Shown here: one piece after another, positions 8,112 through 13,537 of the stretch | Layout: every line of letters starts with the position of its first letter | How positions within the stretch are numbered: position 1 is the stretch's first letter | Assembly: GCA_002308795.1 (NCBI GenBank) | Contig: DBVV01000078.1 | Location: forward strand, 1 to 13,537 | Length of the DNA: 13,537 nt | Source of the DNA: Mageeibacillus sp. UBA1255 | GTDB lineage: Bacteria > Bacillota > Clostridia > UBA1212 > UBA1255 | Reading direction: 5' to 3' | Translations under genes and position numbers: made by a program | Notes under the pieces: generated by a model | What the model was told of the DNA's origin: nothing | Database searches by the model: none | Seen by the model: the letters and a program-made list of their open reading frames with translations, nothing else

Positions 8112-8789
8112 TTAAATAGCATATACTTCTATTTTAATGCTTCCATCCACTTCTTCGTCCGAGATCGACTCCGGTCTGTCGAACATCCTGCTGTATTTTT
8201 CGATCTGCTGAGGTCTCAGACTCGCTAATCCTCCGTTCTGATCGTCTCTCACCAAAAGCAGCGGCCCGGCGTATATTTCTCCGTTTATCCGTCTGTTTCC
8301 CTTCATTCCGATGAGTTTTGCTTCGTCATTTCCTATTACGATGCAGTCGTCGTCGAACGGATACGTAAATTCTATGTATCCCCTTACCGCCCGCTGAAGA
8401 GATTCCAGTTTATCTTCTATCCATGCGCTGTACGGCCTTTTCTCGGGCAGCAGCACGAGCATATTGCAGTATTTTTCGAACCCGTCCCACCGCGCGACGT
8501 CTCTCACGGTCTCGCCTGATTCCGGTCCGGCGGCAATATTCCCGTCCGGCGTTTTGTATACAGGCGGGCGGTCAATATCTTTCCGCATCTCCACCAGCGT
8601 TTCCGCTTTTTCTTCGTTCGCGGTTTCTTCCGCCACGCCCGGTGCTCCGTCTCCGAGCATTTCCAGTATTTCTTTCTCTTCTGTTCCTTCGGGAAAACGT
8701 CCGCTGAAAACTGTTTTCCAGTTCCATCTGTTTTCCGTTCCGCCGGTCAGGTTTCCAGCCTCCGTCCGCCTGATCATTCTTACATACAT
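8112..8789 (-). CDS. DUF3846-domain protein
   Basis: This 225-residue soluble protein is of unknown function. The C-terminal part (about 110-203) matches the DUF3846 pattern: a helix around IEDKLESLQRAVRGYIE (124-140), PFDDD (144-148), NDEAKLIG (154-161), NRRI (165-168) and a final QQIEKYSRMF helix (194-203). The first 110 residues are charged, contain Glu-rich stretches and look partly disordered. I recognise no domain there. DUF3846 proteins are usually met on clostridial plasmids and conjugative elements, so its place at the head of a rhamnosidase and exporter operon is odd. The start at 8789 is preferred over an in-frame GTG at 8939. It has GGGGAG 8 bases upstream, while the GTG lies upstream of the candidate -10 box. 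No signal peptide is seen. Function unassigned. Confidence 0.75.
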   Translation of the reverse strand: MYVRMIRRTEAGNLTGGTENRWNWKTVFSGRFPEGTEEKEILEMLGDGAPGVAEETANEEKAETLVEMRKDIDRPPVYKTPDGNIAAGPESGETVRDVARWDGFEKYCNMLVLLPEKRPYSAWIEDKLESLQRAVRGYIEFTYPFDDDCIVIGNDEAKLIGMKGNRRINGEIYAGPLLLVRDDQNGGLASLRPQQIEKYSRMFDRPESISDEEVDGSIKIEVYAI

Positions 8790-8797
8790 AGCCTTCA

Positions 8798-8825
8798 CTC
8801 CCCGAATCTGATCGGGTTCTCCTTT
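8798..8825 (-). promoter_or_regulatory. Ribosome binding site partly held in a small hairpin, plus an orphan SD
   Basis: GGGGAG (minus strand, 8803-8798) lies 8 bases before the DUF3846 ATG. Three of its G residues are part of a 5-bp stem, CCCGA/TCGGG (8816-8812 with 8805-8801, 6-base loop). A better Shine-Dalgarno, AAAGGAG (8825-8819), lies just upstream with no start codon at usable distance. It may serve as a ribosome standby site. The stem is short, so any control effect is speculative. Confidence 0.35.
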
Positions 8826-8867
8826 ACTTGATATTTTGCTACGCATGCAGTTTTGATCTGCAGATTT

Positions 8868-8879
8868 CTGCCCGGGCAG
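8868..8879. repeat. 12-bp perfect palindrome in the operon leader
   Basis: CTGCCCGGGCAG lies in the predicted 5' leader between the candidate start site (near 8916) and the DUF3846 gene. It could be an operator half-site pair. It is too tight to form an RNA hairpin with a proper loop. Confidence 0.4.
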
Positions 8880-8922
8880 CCACGCCCTTCGCGGAAAGTG
8901 AATGATTGCCTCCGCAATGGAA

Positions 8923-8952
8923 ATTTTACACTTTTTCACCGCCCCGTTGCAA
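8923..8952 (-). promoter_or_regulatory. Candidate sigma-A promoter of the DUF3846-rhamnosidase-ABC operon
   Basis: On the minus strand TTGCAA (8952-8947) and TAAAAT (8928-8923) are separated by 18 bp, matching the -35 and -10 consensus at 4 and 5 of 6 positions. A start near 8916 would give a leader of about 125 bases. No transcription terminator is visible between here and 1964, so it could drive all four genes. Its -35 overlaps the last unit of the 10-bp repeat array. Confidence 0.5.
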
Positions 8953-9020
8953 GCATTTCCGTTATTTCCCGTTATTTCCCAATATTTCCCAAATTTACCC
9001 TATTTTTCCCGTGATTTCCG
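8951..9020. repeat. Seven-unit 10-bp array (ATTTCCC type), helically phased
   Basis: Seven consecutive 10-mers share the form NNNATTTCCC: AAGCATTTCC, GTTATTTCCC twice, AATATTTCCC, AAATTTACCC, TATTTTTCCC and GTGATTTCCG. The spacing is exactly 10 bp, about one helical turn, so the AT-tracts fall on one face of the DNA. Read on the minus strand the array is a run of GGGAAAT units ending at the -35 box of the operon promoter. It could be intrinsically curved DNA, an UP-like element, or an array of sites for a regulator. Confidence 0.8.
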
Positions 9021-9026
9021 GGCTGT

Positions 9027-9051
9027 GGGACAGGGGCCTGTCCCCTGTCCC
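9027..9051. repeat. GGGACAGGGG / CCCCTGTCCC intergenic palindrome
   Basis: A perfect 10-bp inverted repeat (9027-9036 with 9042-9051) surrounds a 5-base spacer. An alternative 8-bp pairing (9027-9034 with 9037-9044) is also possible. The right arm continues into a second GTCCCGCG copy (9047-9054 and 9058-9065). The GC-rich palindrome has the look of a dispersed REP-like intergenic element, but only one copy lies in this window. Confidence 0.6.
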
Positions 9052-9081
9052 GCGAGTGTCCCGCGTCAGCGCAGCATAAGA

Positions 9082-9129
9082 AAACCGGCACTGATCTGAA
9101 AATAGCCTGCTTCAGAACAGCTCCGGTTT
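9082..9129 (-). terminator. Imperfect 19-bp hairpin after the PHP gene
   Basis: Bases 9082-9100 pair with 9111-9129 at 16 of 19 positions (AAACCGG/CCGGTTT outer and TCTGAA/TTCAGA inner stems) around a 10-base loop. It lies 39 bp beyond the PHP stop codon. On the minus strand it is followed only by a broken T run, so termination may be moderate. It may also shield the downstream operon from read-through. Confidence 0.5.
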
Positions 9130-9167
9130 CCGGTTTCGTTATTATGATCGATCTGCTTCGATCGGGC

Positions 9168-10097
9168 TTACTCGATCTCGTCCTTGCGGTAAGCACGGGA
9201 CATAGCCTTGCGGCCGTGAGAGTCCTTGACCTCGATGCGGAAGTGACAGAAGTCGCCGCTCACGTCGAATTCGGCGTGCTCAACGTCGTCGTTGAGACTT
9301 TTCAAATTGGCGGAACGCCTTGTCTCAAACCGGATGCAGACCGATGAGGCGGGGGTGCAATCGACGAATAATTTTCCGTCCTCGACGTACAAACCCTTGA
9401 TCTCCGGCCCGGTAGTCGCATAGCAGTTGCCCGCCTTGAGAGCGTTAAAAACGGAATCATACGAAAGCGAAGGAGCAAAAAACGTTGTCCATCCGCCGAA
9501 CGAATCATTGTACGGACTGTTAAAATCACGGCTCCAGTTGTGATTGTCATCCGTCGCAGTCGCGCAAGGCAATCCTTCGCCGTCGCGGCACATCACTTCG
9601 TACTCGTAGTCGCCCCAGCCGTCGTGCATATCCACCTCGCAGCCAGTGTTGAACACCTCAAACCCCCACAAACCGCGGAGCCCGGTGTACTCCTCCGCAT
9701 TCTGAAACGACCAGCGCGGATGATTGTACTGACAAAGAAAACCGGCTTCGTTGCCCGCGGCGATCACTTTATTCACCCCTTCAGGCCCGTACACGCGGTC
9801 GATCGGCGGAAATTCGCAGCGGTCAGGATCGGGCGAAAAGAAGTTCAGGTGGTACGTGTGGCCTTTGGGGCCGTTGATGTCGATCTCGATGGCGGTAAGC
9901 GGCACGAAGTCGTCGCTCCGAAGTTCCGGATGGGGCAAAAGCGTGTTGTGGTCGCTGTATGCGATCACGCTGTATCCGTGCTCCAGATATCCTTCCTTCA
10001 GTTTCGCCACGTCGAAACGCCCGTCCGAGAACGTGCTGTGACAATGCAGGTTCGCTTTATAGGCTTTGCAGCCTTCAGGCAGCAGATATTTTTTCAT
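9168..10097 (-). CDS. PHP-superfamily metal-dependent phosphoesterase
   Basis: This 309-residue protein is predicted to be a cytoplasmic metal-dependent phosphoesterase. The metal-binding pattern of the PHP fold is present: LHCHSTFSDG (17-26, with H18, H20, D25), SDHN (48-51), E71 in IEID, NHP with H126, and DDNH (183-186). The last third (about 225-309) is a beta-rich tail after the PHP core, as in CehA/McbA-like proteins. Related enzymes hydrolyse nucleotides, phosphosugars or other phosphoesters. The substrate here cannot be named. The ATG at 10097 has GGAGG (minus strand, 10109-10105) 7 bases upstream and is preferred over a more upstream in-frame start at 10136, which lacks one and would add 13 residues. 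The gene is probably monocistronic, with terminators before (10353-10379) and after it (9082-9129). Confidence 0.85.
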   Translation of the reverse strand: MKKYLLPEGCKAYKANLHCHSTFSDGRFDVAKLKEGYLEHGYSVIAYSDHNTLLPHPELRSDDFVPLTAIEIDINGPKGHTYHLNFFSPDPDRCEFPPIDRVYGPEGVNKVIAAGNEAGFLCQYNHPRWSFQNAEEYTGLRGLWGFEVFNTGCEVDMHDGWGDYEYEVMCRDGEGLPCATATDDNHNWSRDFNSPYNDSFGGWTTFFAPSLSYDSVFNALKAGNCYATTGPEIKGLYVEDGKLFVDCTPASSVCIRFETRRSANLKSLNDDVEHAEFDVSGDFCHFRIEVKDSHGRKAMSRAYRKDEIE

Positions 10098-10159
10098 GAT
10101 TTTTCCTCCGTTCCGAGCGGCGCTTTTGTGTTTCATATCGGCGCGCGGTCAATATGCGG

Positions 10160-10259
10160 TTTTCCAATATTTTCCGCATTGTCCCACAGGCTTTTCCCCA
10201 TGTGTTTCGGCGTTTTACACAGGGTTTTCCACAGCCGTACAGGAGTTTTCCACAGATTT
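10160..10259. repeat. TTTTCC tracts at near-helical spacing upstream of the PHP gene
   Basis: TTTTCC or close variants begin at 10160, 10170, 10192, 10213 (TTTTAC), 10225 and 10246. Weaker T-rich positions lie near 10181, 10203 and 10257. Steps are close to 10-12 bp or twice that, so the tracts stay roughly on one helical face. The region lies between the terminator of the upstream unit and the PHP ribosome binding site. The 325 bp from 10098 to 10422 hold no convincing gene and no clear -35/-10 pair for PHP. Confidence 0.55.
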
Positions 10260-10273
10260 TTTGTGGAAATCTG
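10247..10273. other. Two mutually exclusive hairpins around TTTCCACA
   Basis: TTTCCACA (10247-10254) pairs perfectly with TGTGGAAA (10262-10269) around 7 bases. Alternatively CAGATTT (10253-10259) pairs with AAATCTG (10267-10273). The two folds exclude each other. Two TTTTCCACA direct repeats (10225-10233 and 10246-10254) lie 21 bp apart, one mismatch from the TTATCCACA DnaA box. Confidence 0.5.
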
Positions 10274-10352
10274 CCGCTTCGCCCGCTCTGCTTACGATAC
10301 GATTTTACTATTTTCGTTGCCCGTTCGCAATACTTTTATAACCTGTTTAAAC

Positions 10353-10379
10353 AAAAAAGTCGCAGGCATTGCCCGCGAC
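10353..10379 (-). terminator. Intrinsic terminator after the 10423 gene
   Basis: On the minus strand GTCGCGGGC and GCCTGCGAC (10379-10371 and 10367-10359) form a 9-bp stem with one G-U pair and a 3-base loop. Six T follow directly (10358-10353). This is a textbook rho-independent terminator 44 bp after the stop codon. Confidence 0.9.
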
Positions 10380-10422
10380 CCTATACTTTGCCCCTGCCCG
10401 AAGCCCGATGCGGCAAGGCGGC

Positions 10423-11379
10423 TCAATCTGTTGCCGAAGCCATGATCACGACGAAGCGGTCGAGCGCAGGATCGTATACCGTATAGCAAATTGCTCCCCA
10501 CCACTCGCTGCCGTCGTCAAAATATTCTGACCAGTCCGTTGTCCACTCAAACACCTCAAGCGCGTCGGTGCCTTTCGGAAACAAAACCGCATTGACCTTC
10601 TCAAAATCCGCGTCACTGTATACGTCCCCAAACGGCGGATGTAAAAACGCAGAGCGGTAGTTCAGCGGTCCGCCGGTACGAACAGGCGCAAAAAGGACCT
10701 CGCCGCTCACCTGCTTCGCCGCTGCCTTACCGACGTCGTATTGCCAAAGCTCACCGGGAACGTCCGCACTATCGCCATCCGCACAATCGCCGTCAACGCC
10801 GTCTTCCGCGCCGCCATCATCCGCGCCTTCGCCATTCTCCGGCTCCCCCTCCTCCGGCTCGCCATCCTCCGCTGCCTCATCCCCGACGAACAGCCGGTAG
10901 CAGGCACACGCGAGCGCGATCCGGTGCGCCTCCGAGCCGCGGGCAATATGTTCATTCCTCACGAGGCAATAATCTATAACTATGTCCGGATACCCGGCAA
11001 TAGCCACCCAGAACGGGTCGTTTTCGATGATCATGCCGCCTTGCGCCCGCGCACCGAACACCACTTCCGCGTCGTCAATATCGATATTGCCCTTCCCGGC
11101 CGCGTATTCGACCATCCTGCAAAACTCCTCCGGGCCGTACTCCAGACCGCTTGCCGACTTAACGCTGCGATTTTCCGAAAACTCCGCCAGCACGACCGAC
11201 GGATCGAACGCGTTGCGGACAACGGTCAGCTGCCCCTCTTCGTCTGTAATATACAGGCACGGCTCATACGGGTGGCAGGAAAGCGTAAATTTCCTGCCAC
11301 CCGCCGTCAAATACGGAATCCCGTTCTCCTGCCCCAAAACAAACCGTCCCCGTCGAAAAACCACAAAATCCAAACTCAT
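10423..11379 (-). CDS. Hypothetical protein with acidic insert
   Basis: I do not recognise this 318-residue protein. It has no signal peptide or membrane helix. Residues 1-165 and 210-318 look globular. Between them (167-209) lies a low-complexity stretch of Asp, Glu, Gly and Ala with a few Pro and Asn, probably a flexible linker. The C-terminal part is rich in Trp, Tyr and acidic residues (278-302). The ATG at 11379 is preferred over a TTG at 11394 because GGGGA (11390-11386) sits about 6 bases upstream of it. The gene begins 29 bp after the stop of the surface-protein gene, with no terminator between, so the two are probably co-transcribed. A strong terminator follows at 10353-10379. Codons for residues 26-37 contain a perfect 14-bp inverted repeat. 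Confidence 0.7.
   Translation of the reverse strand: MSLDFVVFRRGRFVLGQENGIPYLTAGGRKFTLSCHPYEPCLYITDEEGQLTVVRNAFDPSVVLAEFSENRSVKSASGLEYGPEEFCRMVEYAAGKGNIDIDDAEVVFGARAQGGMIIENDPFWVAIAGYPDIVIDYCLVRNEHIARGSEAHRIALACACYRLFVGDEAAEDGEPEEGEPENGEGADDGGAEDGVDGDCADGDSADVPGELWQYDVGKAAAKQVSGEVLFAPVRTGGPLNYRSAFLHPPFGDVYSDADFEKVNAVLFPKGTDALEVFEWTTDWSEYFDDGSEWWGAICYTVYDPALDRFVVIMASATD
10753..10881 (-). repeat. Low-complexity acidic linker coding region
   Basis: About 43 codons, mostly GAG, GAT, GAC, GGC, GGA and GCG, encode an Asp/Glu/Gly/Ala-rich segment (residues 167-209 of the protein). Imperfect short repeats of GCCATC/GCCGTC type are visible on the plus strand. The segment probably expanded by slippage or short duplications. 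Confidence 0.6.
11269..11303 (-). other. Perfect 14-bp hairpin inside the start region of the 10423 gene
   Basis: CGGGTGGCAGGAAA (11269-11282) and TTTCCTGCCACCCG (11290-11303) are perfect reverse complements separated by 7 bases. The structure covers codons 26-37, about 75-110 bases after the ATG. A third copy of the arm, GGTGGCAGGA on the plus strand at 11415-11424, lies at the end of the upstream gene and could compete for pairing. Confidence 0.85.
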
Positions 11380-11408
11380 TTCAACAATCCCCAATTACTA
11401 GTTGCTCA

Positions 11409-13537
11409 TTACTCGGTGGCAGGATCATTGTACACACCATCAAGGAGGTCAAAGAAATTGCCCCCGCTGATCTTCCACACACCGTCGATCAGCTCGAACT
11501 CAAATTCAAGATCGCCCTGATTGTCTTTATAATTGTCCAATACGATGTTATATTTTCTGTGGTATCTTTGCTTGTACGACAGCCCGCTCAGTCTGACCTT
11601 CGCCGCCGTGGCGGTTTGATCAACGATCTCAATTTTCAGCCTGTCCCTCGAGTCGTACCAGATATATGACAAGTCAAAACACTCCTCAAAATAACTGTAT
11701 CCCTCGCACCAATAAACGTGGCTGTCAGAGATCAACACGCATTGTCCGCCGTTCAGCATCCTGTCGACTAAGGGCTGCGTCAGGTACCGGGAGGCGTAAC
11801 CGGTCCACAGTTTCGAATCGCCGAGGGCACCGCGTACGAGCTGATATTGTTTGGCGCCGCGGTAAGCATATTCAGGTACGCCGTTATCAGGAACAAGGAA
11901 AAAGGAAGTCCTGTTTAATCCGCTTCCGTTGGTATGTGTCCAGCTGTACAAGTCGGCCAACACCGTGCGAATGACGCGCATTGCATTGTCCGCGGAAAAC
12001 TCTGTCATAGTGAATGCGGAAGAATACTCGGTCAAAGCCAGGTCGGGCGAGCTCATAGAAGCAATCTTCCATTGCCCACCGTCCCAGGCAAACTTAACGT
12101 AAACCATCGCTTCGCCTTCATTTCTGCCTCTGACCCGCATCCATCCGATACCCTCCTTTTCGTTTAAAACAAGGGTGTCGAGTCCGTCAACGTCATACGA
12201 AACGTCGTAATACGTCGGACCTTCCTCGTCGGAGGATAAGTAGCGCGGGAAGTACGTCTTTCCGTCTTCGGCCACGTAATACTTATTGAAAAACGTGTCA
12301 TTGCTGTTATAGATGGCGGCAATTGACGGCACGAATGTTTTGTTTATGAGTTCCCTGACTCCGGCCTCGTCGAAGCCGTCAATGACCTGGCGATATAATC
12401 CGGAGTAAGGGACTCCGTCAGAAAGGGAAATGTCAAATTGATTCACGAAAGTGGAGAACCCGCTCCCCGTCCGGAACCATTGGAACAGTTCTCCGCCCGA
12501 GCCTACACTTTTATTGATAACGATCGCGTCACGTATCAGCTGCTTAGCTTCTTCCAGCGGGAGCTTCGACGGGTCCGTACTTCGCACTACTTCCGTTTCG
12601 GGCCTTTGCGGCAAAGCACTTTCGTCGATCTCAAACCTGCCCAGCGACAAGTAGTAAAGTAAACTTTCCTCTACCAGCATCGGTTCGGTCCAGATAGAAG
12701 CATTGGAACTTATTGTATCTCCCGGATCAAGCTCTGTTCTCACACGAACGGACACCAGACAGCCGTTCATCAAAAAGAAGTATCTTAAACTGCCGTTTTT
12801 CTCGGTATATCTTACCACTTCGAGCTTTTCGCCGCTTTCCGTGCTTATAGTTTTCTTCCTTACATATTTAAATCCGGCTGTATTTGCCGCCTCAGGATCG
12901 AGGTCAAAACTCTCCGGAAGCGGATACGCCGGATCGAGCATCGCGATAACTCCTTCGACTCCCTTGCCCGAAACCGAATCTCCGATCAGATCAAGGTAGG
13001 TTATGTCCATAGTAAAAAGGTTTGATCTGGCTAAATAGTCGAAAGCGCAGTAAAACCTGATCCAGGGCAGGTTGAACTGTCCGTTTGTGTAAAGCTCTAC
13101 CGGCGCATTATATTTGCCGTTATATCTGCTGTACTGATCCGAATAATAAACGGCATTTCCATGGCGAAGAGGATTTAGAAAGCTTACTTTTCCGTCTGAA
13201 AACAGTTGAAGCAACCGGGCGTATTGATCGCCGTATCCGGCTTTATTGTCTTCTCTGAGCAATTCAAATAAAGCTCCGTCTTTTAAACTCAGCACCGCGG
13301 CCAGTTCGATGTTTGAACTGAATTCGTACGTTTTGGAAGCGGGCGGGGCGGTGAACATAGGATCGGTGTTGACTGGCCCCCGGGTCGGTGTTTCGGTCGG
13401 GTCTTCGGTCGGAAGCTCATAGGGAGAGGCGGTAGGTTCGTCTGTGGACAATTCCGTTGACGACGGACGTTCCGTTGCTGTCGGGACTTCCGGAGAAGGC
13501 GTGGTCAACGACGATATTATGTCCGTTGACGACGGTT
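11409..13537 (-). CDS. Secreted or surface-anchored protein, N-terminus beyond window (partial)
   Basis: The frame is open to the window edge, so about 708 residues are visible and the true start lies outside. The first in-frame start seen, a TTG at 13508, has no reason to be the real one. The visible N-terminal 60 residues are rich in Pro, Thr and Ser with Glu (PTEDPTETPT type), a typical extracytoplasmic linker after a lipoprotein signal or membrane anchor. The remainder is beta-rich, with no recognised enzyme motif. Counting from the TTG, two similar C-terminal modules end in GGQWKIAS (477-484) and GVWKISGG (676-683), preceded by YYVAEDGKTYFPRY (410-423) and a Tyr/Trp-rich stretch (599-619). 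These suggest tandem NTF2-like or IseA-like folds. The resemblance is weak and the role is unknown. It heads the pair with the 10423 gene. Confidence 0.7.
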   Translation of the reverse strand, partial: PSSTDIISSLTTPSPEVPTATERPSSTELSTDEPTASPYELPTEDPTETPTRGPVNTDPMFTAPPASKTYEFSSNIELAAVLSLKDGALFELLREDNKAGYGDQYARLLQLFSDGKVSFLNPLRHGNAVYYSDQYSRYNGKYNAPVELYTNGQFNLPWIRFYCAFDYLARSNLFTMDITYLDLIGDSVSGKGVEGVIAMLDPAYPLPESFDLDPEAANTAGFKYVRKKTISTESGEKLEVVRYTEKNGSLRYFFLMNGCLVSVRVRTELDPGDTISSNASIWTEPMLVEESLLYYLSLGRFEIDESALPQRPETEVVRSTDPSKLPLEEAKQLIRDAIVINKSVGSGGELFQWFRTGSGFSTFVNQFDISLSDGVPYSGLYRQVIDGFDEAGVRELINKTFVPSIAAIYNSNDTFFNKYYVAEDGKTYFPRYLSSDEEGPTYYDVSYDVDGLDTLVLNEKEGIGWMRVRGRNEGEAMVYVKFAWDGGQWKIASMSSPDLALTEYSSAFTMTEFSADNAMRVIRTVLADLYSWTHTNGSGLNRTSFFLVPDNGVPEYAYRGAKQYQLVRGALGDSKLWTGYASRYLTQPLVDRMLNGGQCVLISDSHVYWCEGYSYFEECFDLSYIWYDSRDRLKIEIVDQTATAAKVRLSGLSYKQRYHRKYNIVLDNYKDNQGDLEFEFELIDGVWKISGGNFFDLLDGVYNDPATE
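13453..13535 (-). repeat. Duplicated 14-mer in the Pro/Thr/Ser linker
   Basis: TCCGTTGACGACGG occurs at 13453-13466 and 13522-13535, exactly 69 bp apart, so both copies encode PSST in the same frame with a 23-codon period. The second copy lies at the window edge, so a longer linker repeat may continue upstream. Confidence 0.6.

Noticed and set aside
8790..8916. Riboswitch or T-box leader
   Set aside because: The leader has short stems only. I see no T-box sequence, no conserved riboswitch core and no terminator fold before the gene.
8790..8939. N-terminal extension of the DUF3846 protein from a GTG at 8939
   Set aside because: The GTG lies upstream of the candidate -10 box. The ATG at 8789 has GGGGAG at correct spacing, and the extension shows no domain.
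8951..9020. CRISPR array
   Set aside because: The units are 10 bp with no unique spacers, far from the 24-40 bp repeats separated by spacers.
10192..10269. Replication origin based on DnaA-box-like sequences
   Set aside because: All copies differ from TTATCCACA, and no dnaA, dnaN or other origin genes are in the window.
9540..10445. 301-codon open frame on the plus strand
   Set aside because: It runs antisense through the PHP gene, its ribosome binding site, the T-tract array and the terminator at 10353-10379. The Arg/His/Val-rich translation is typical of a shadow frame in GC-rich DNA.
10741..11520. 259-codon open frame on the plus strand
   Set aside because: It is antisense to the hypothetical gene and the end of the surface-protein gene. 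It has no recognisable domain, and the minus frame has a proper ribosome binding site and terminator.

Overview
The window looks like chromosomal DNA from an uncultured member of the Clostridia (Bacillota). The grounds are strong AGGAGG-type ribosome binding sites, a TM287/288-like heterodimeric ABC exporter, a DUF3846 protein, and a surface protein with a Pro/Thr/Ser-rich linker. By eye the native genes are moderately GC-rich. The first 1.9 kb is clearly AT-rich and foreign. No rRNA, tRNA, CRISPR array or phage genes were seen.

Layout. (1) 1-1877 is a complete-looking IS1182-family insertion sequence. It has near-perfect terminal inverted repeats, an intact 524-residue transposase and a protective hairpin upstream of the gene. 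Its left tip is base 1, so the contig probably broke at this repeated element. (2) 1964-8789, minus strand, is a compact four-gene unit in the transcribed order DUF3846 protein, cytoplasmic GH78-type alpha-L-rhamnosidase, ABC half-transporter with a degenerate ATP site, ABC half-transporter with a canonical ATP site. The junctions are 20 bp, an ATGA overlap and 3 bp, so co-translation is likely. A candidate promoter lies at 8923-8952. Directly upstream of it is a seven-unit 10-bp repeat array (8951-9020). (3) 9168-10097, minus strand, is a single PHP-superfamily phosphoesterase gene with its own probable terminator. Upstream of it is a second set of T-tracts at roughly helical spacing. (4) 10423-13537, minus strand, holds a secreted or surface protein cut by the window edge, followed 29 bp later by a hypothetical protein with an acidic insert. 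A strong intrinsic terminator ends this unit.

How the parts may work together. The two ABC proteins should form one exporter with one competent and one degenerate ATPase site, as in TM287/288 and BmrCD. Coupling of a cytoplasmic rhamnosidase to this exporter by an ATGA overlap suggests a shared pathway, for example trimming a rhamnosylated compound before or after transport. That link is inferred from gene order only. The most unusual sequence signals are the two helically spaced tract arrays upstream of consecutive transcription units, and a three-segment set of complementary 10-mers around the start of the 10423-11379 gene that could form alternative RNA folds.
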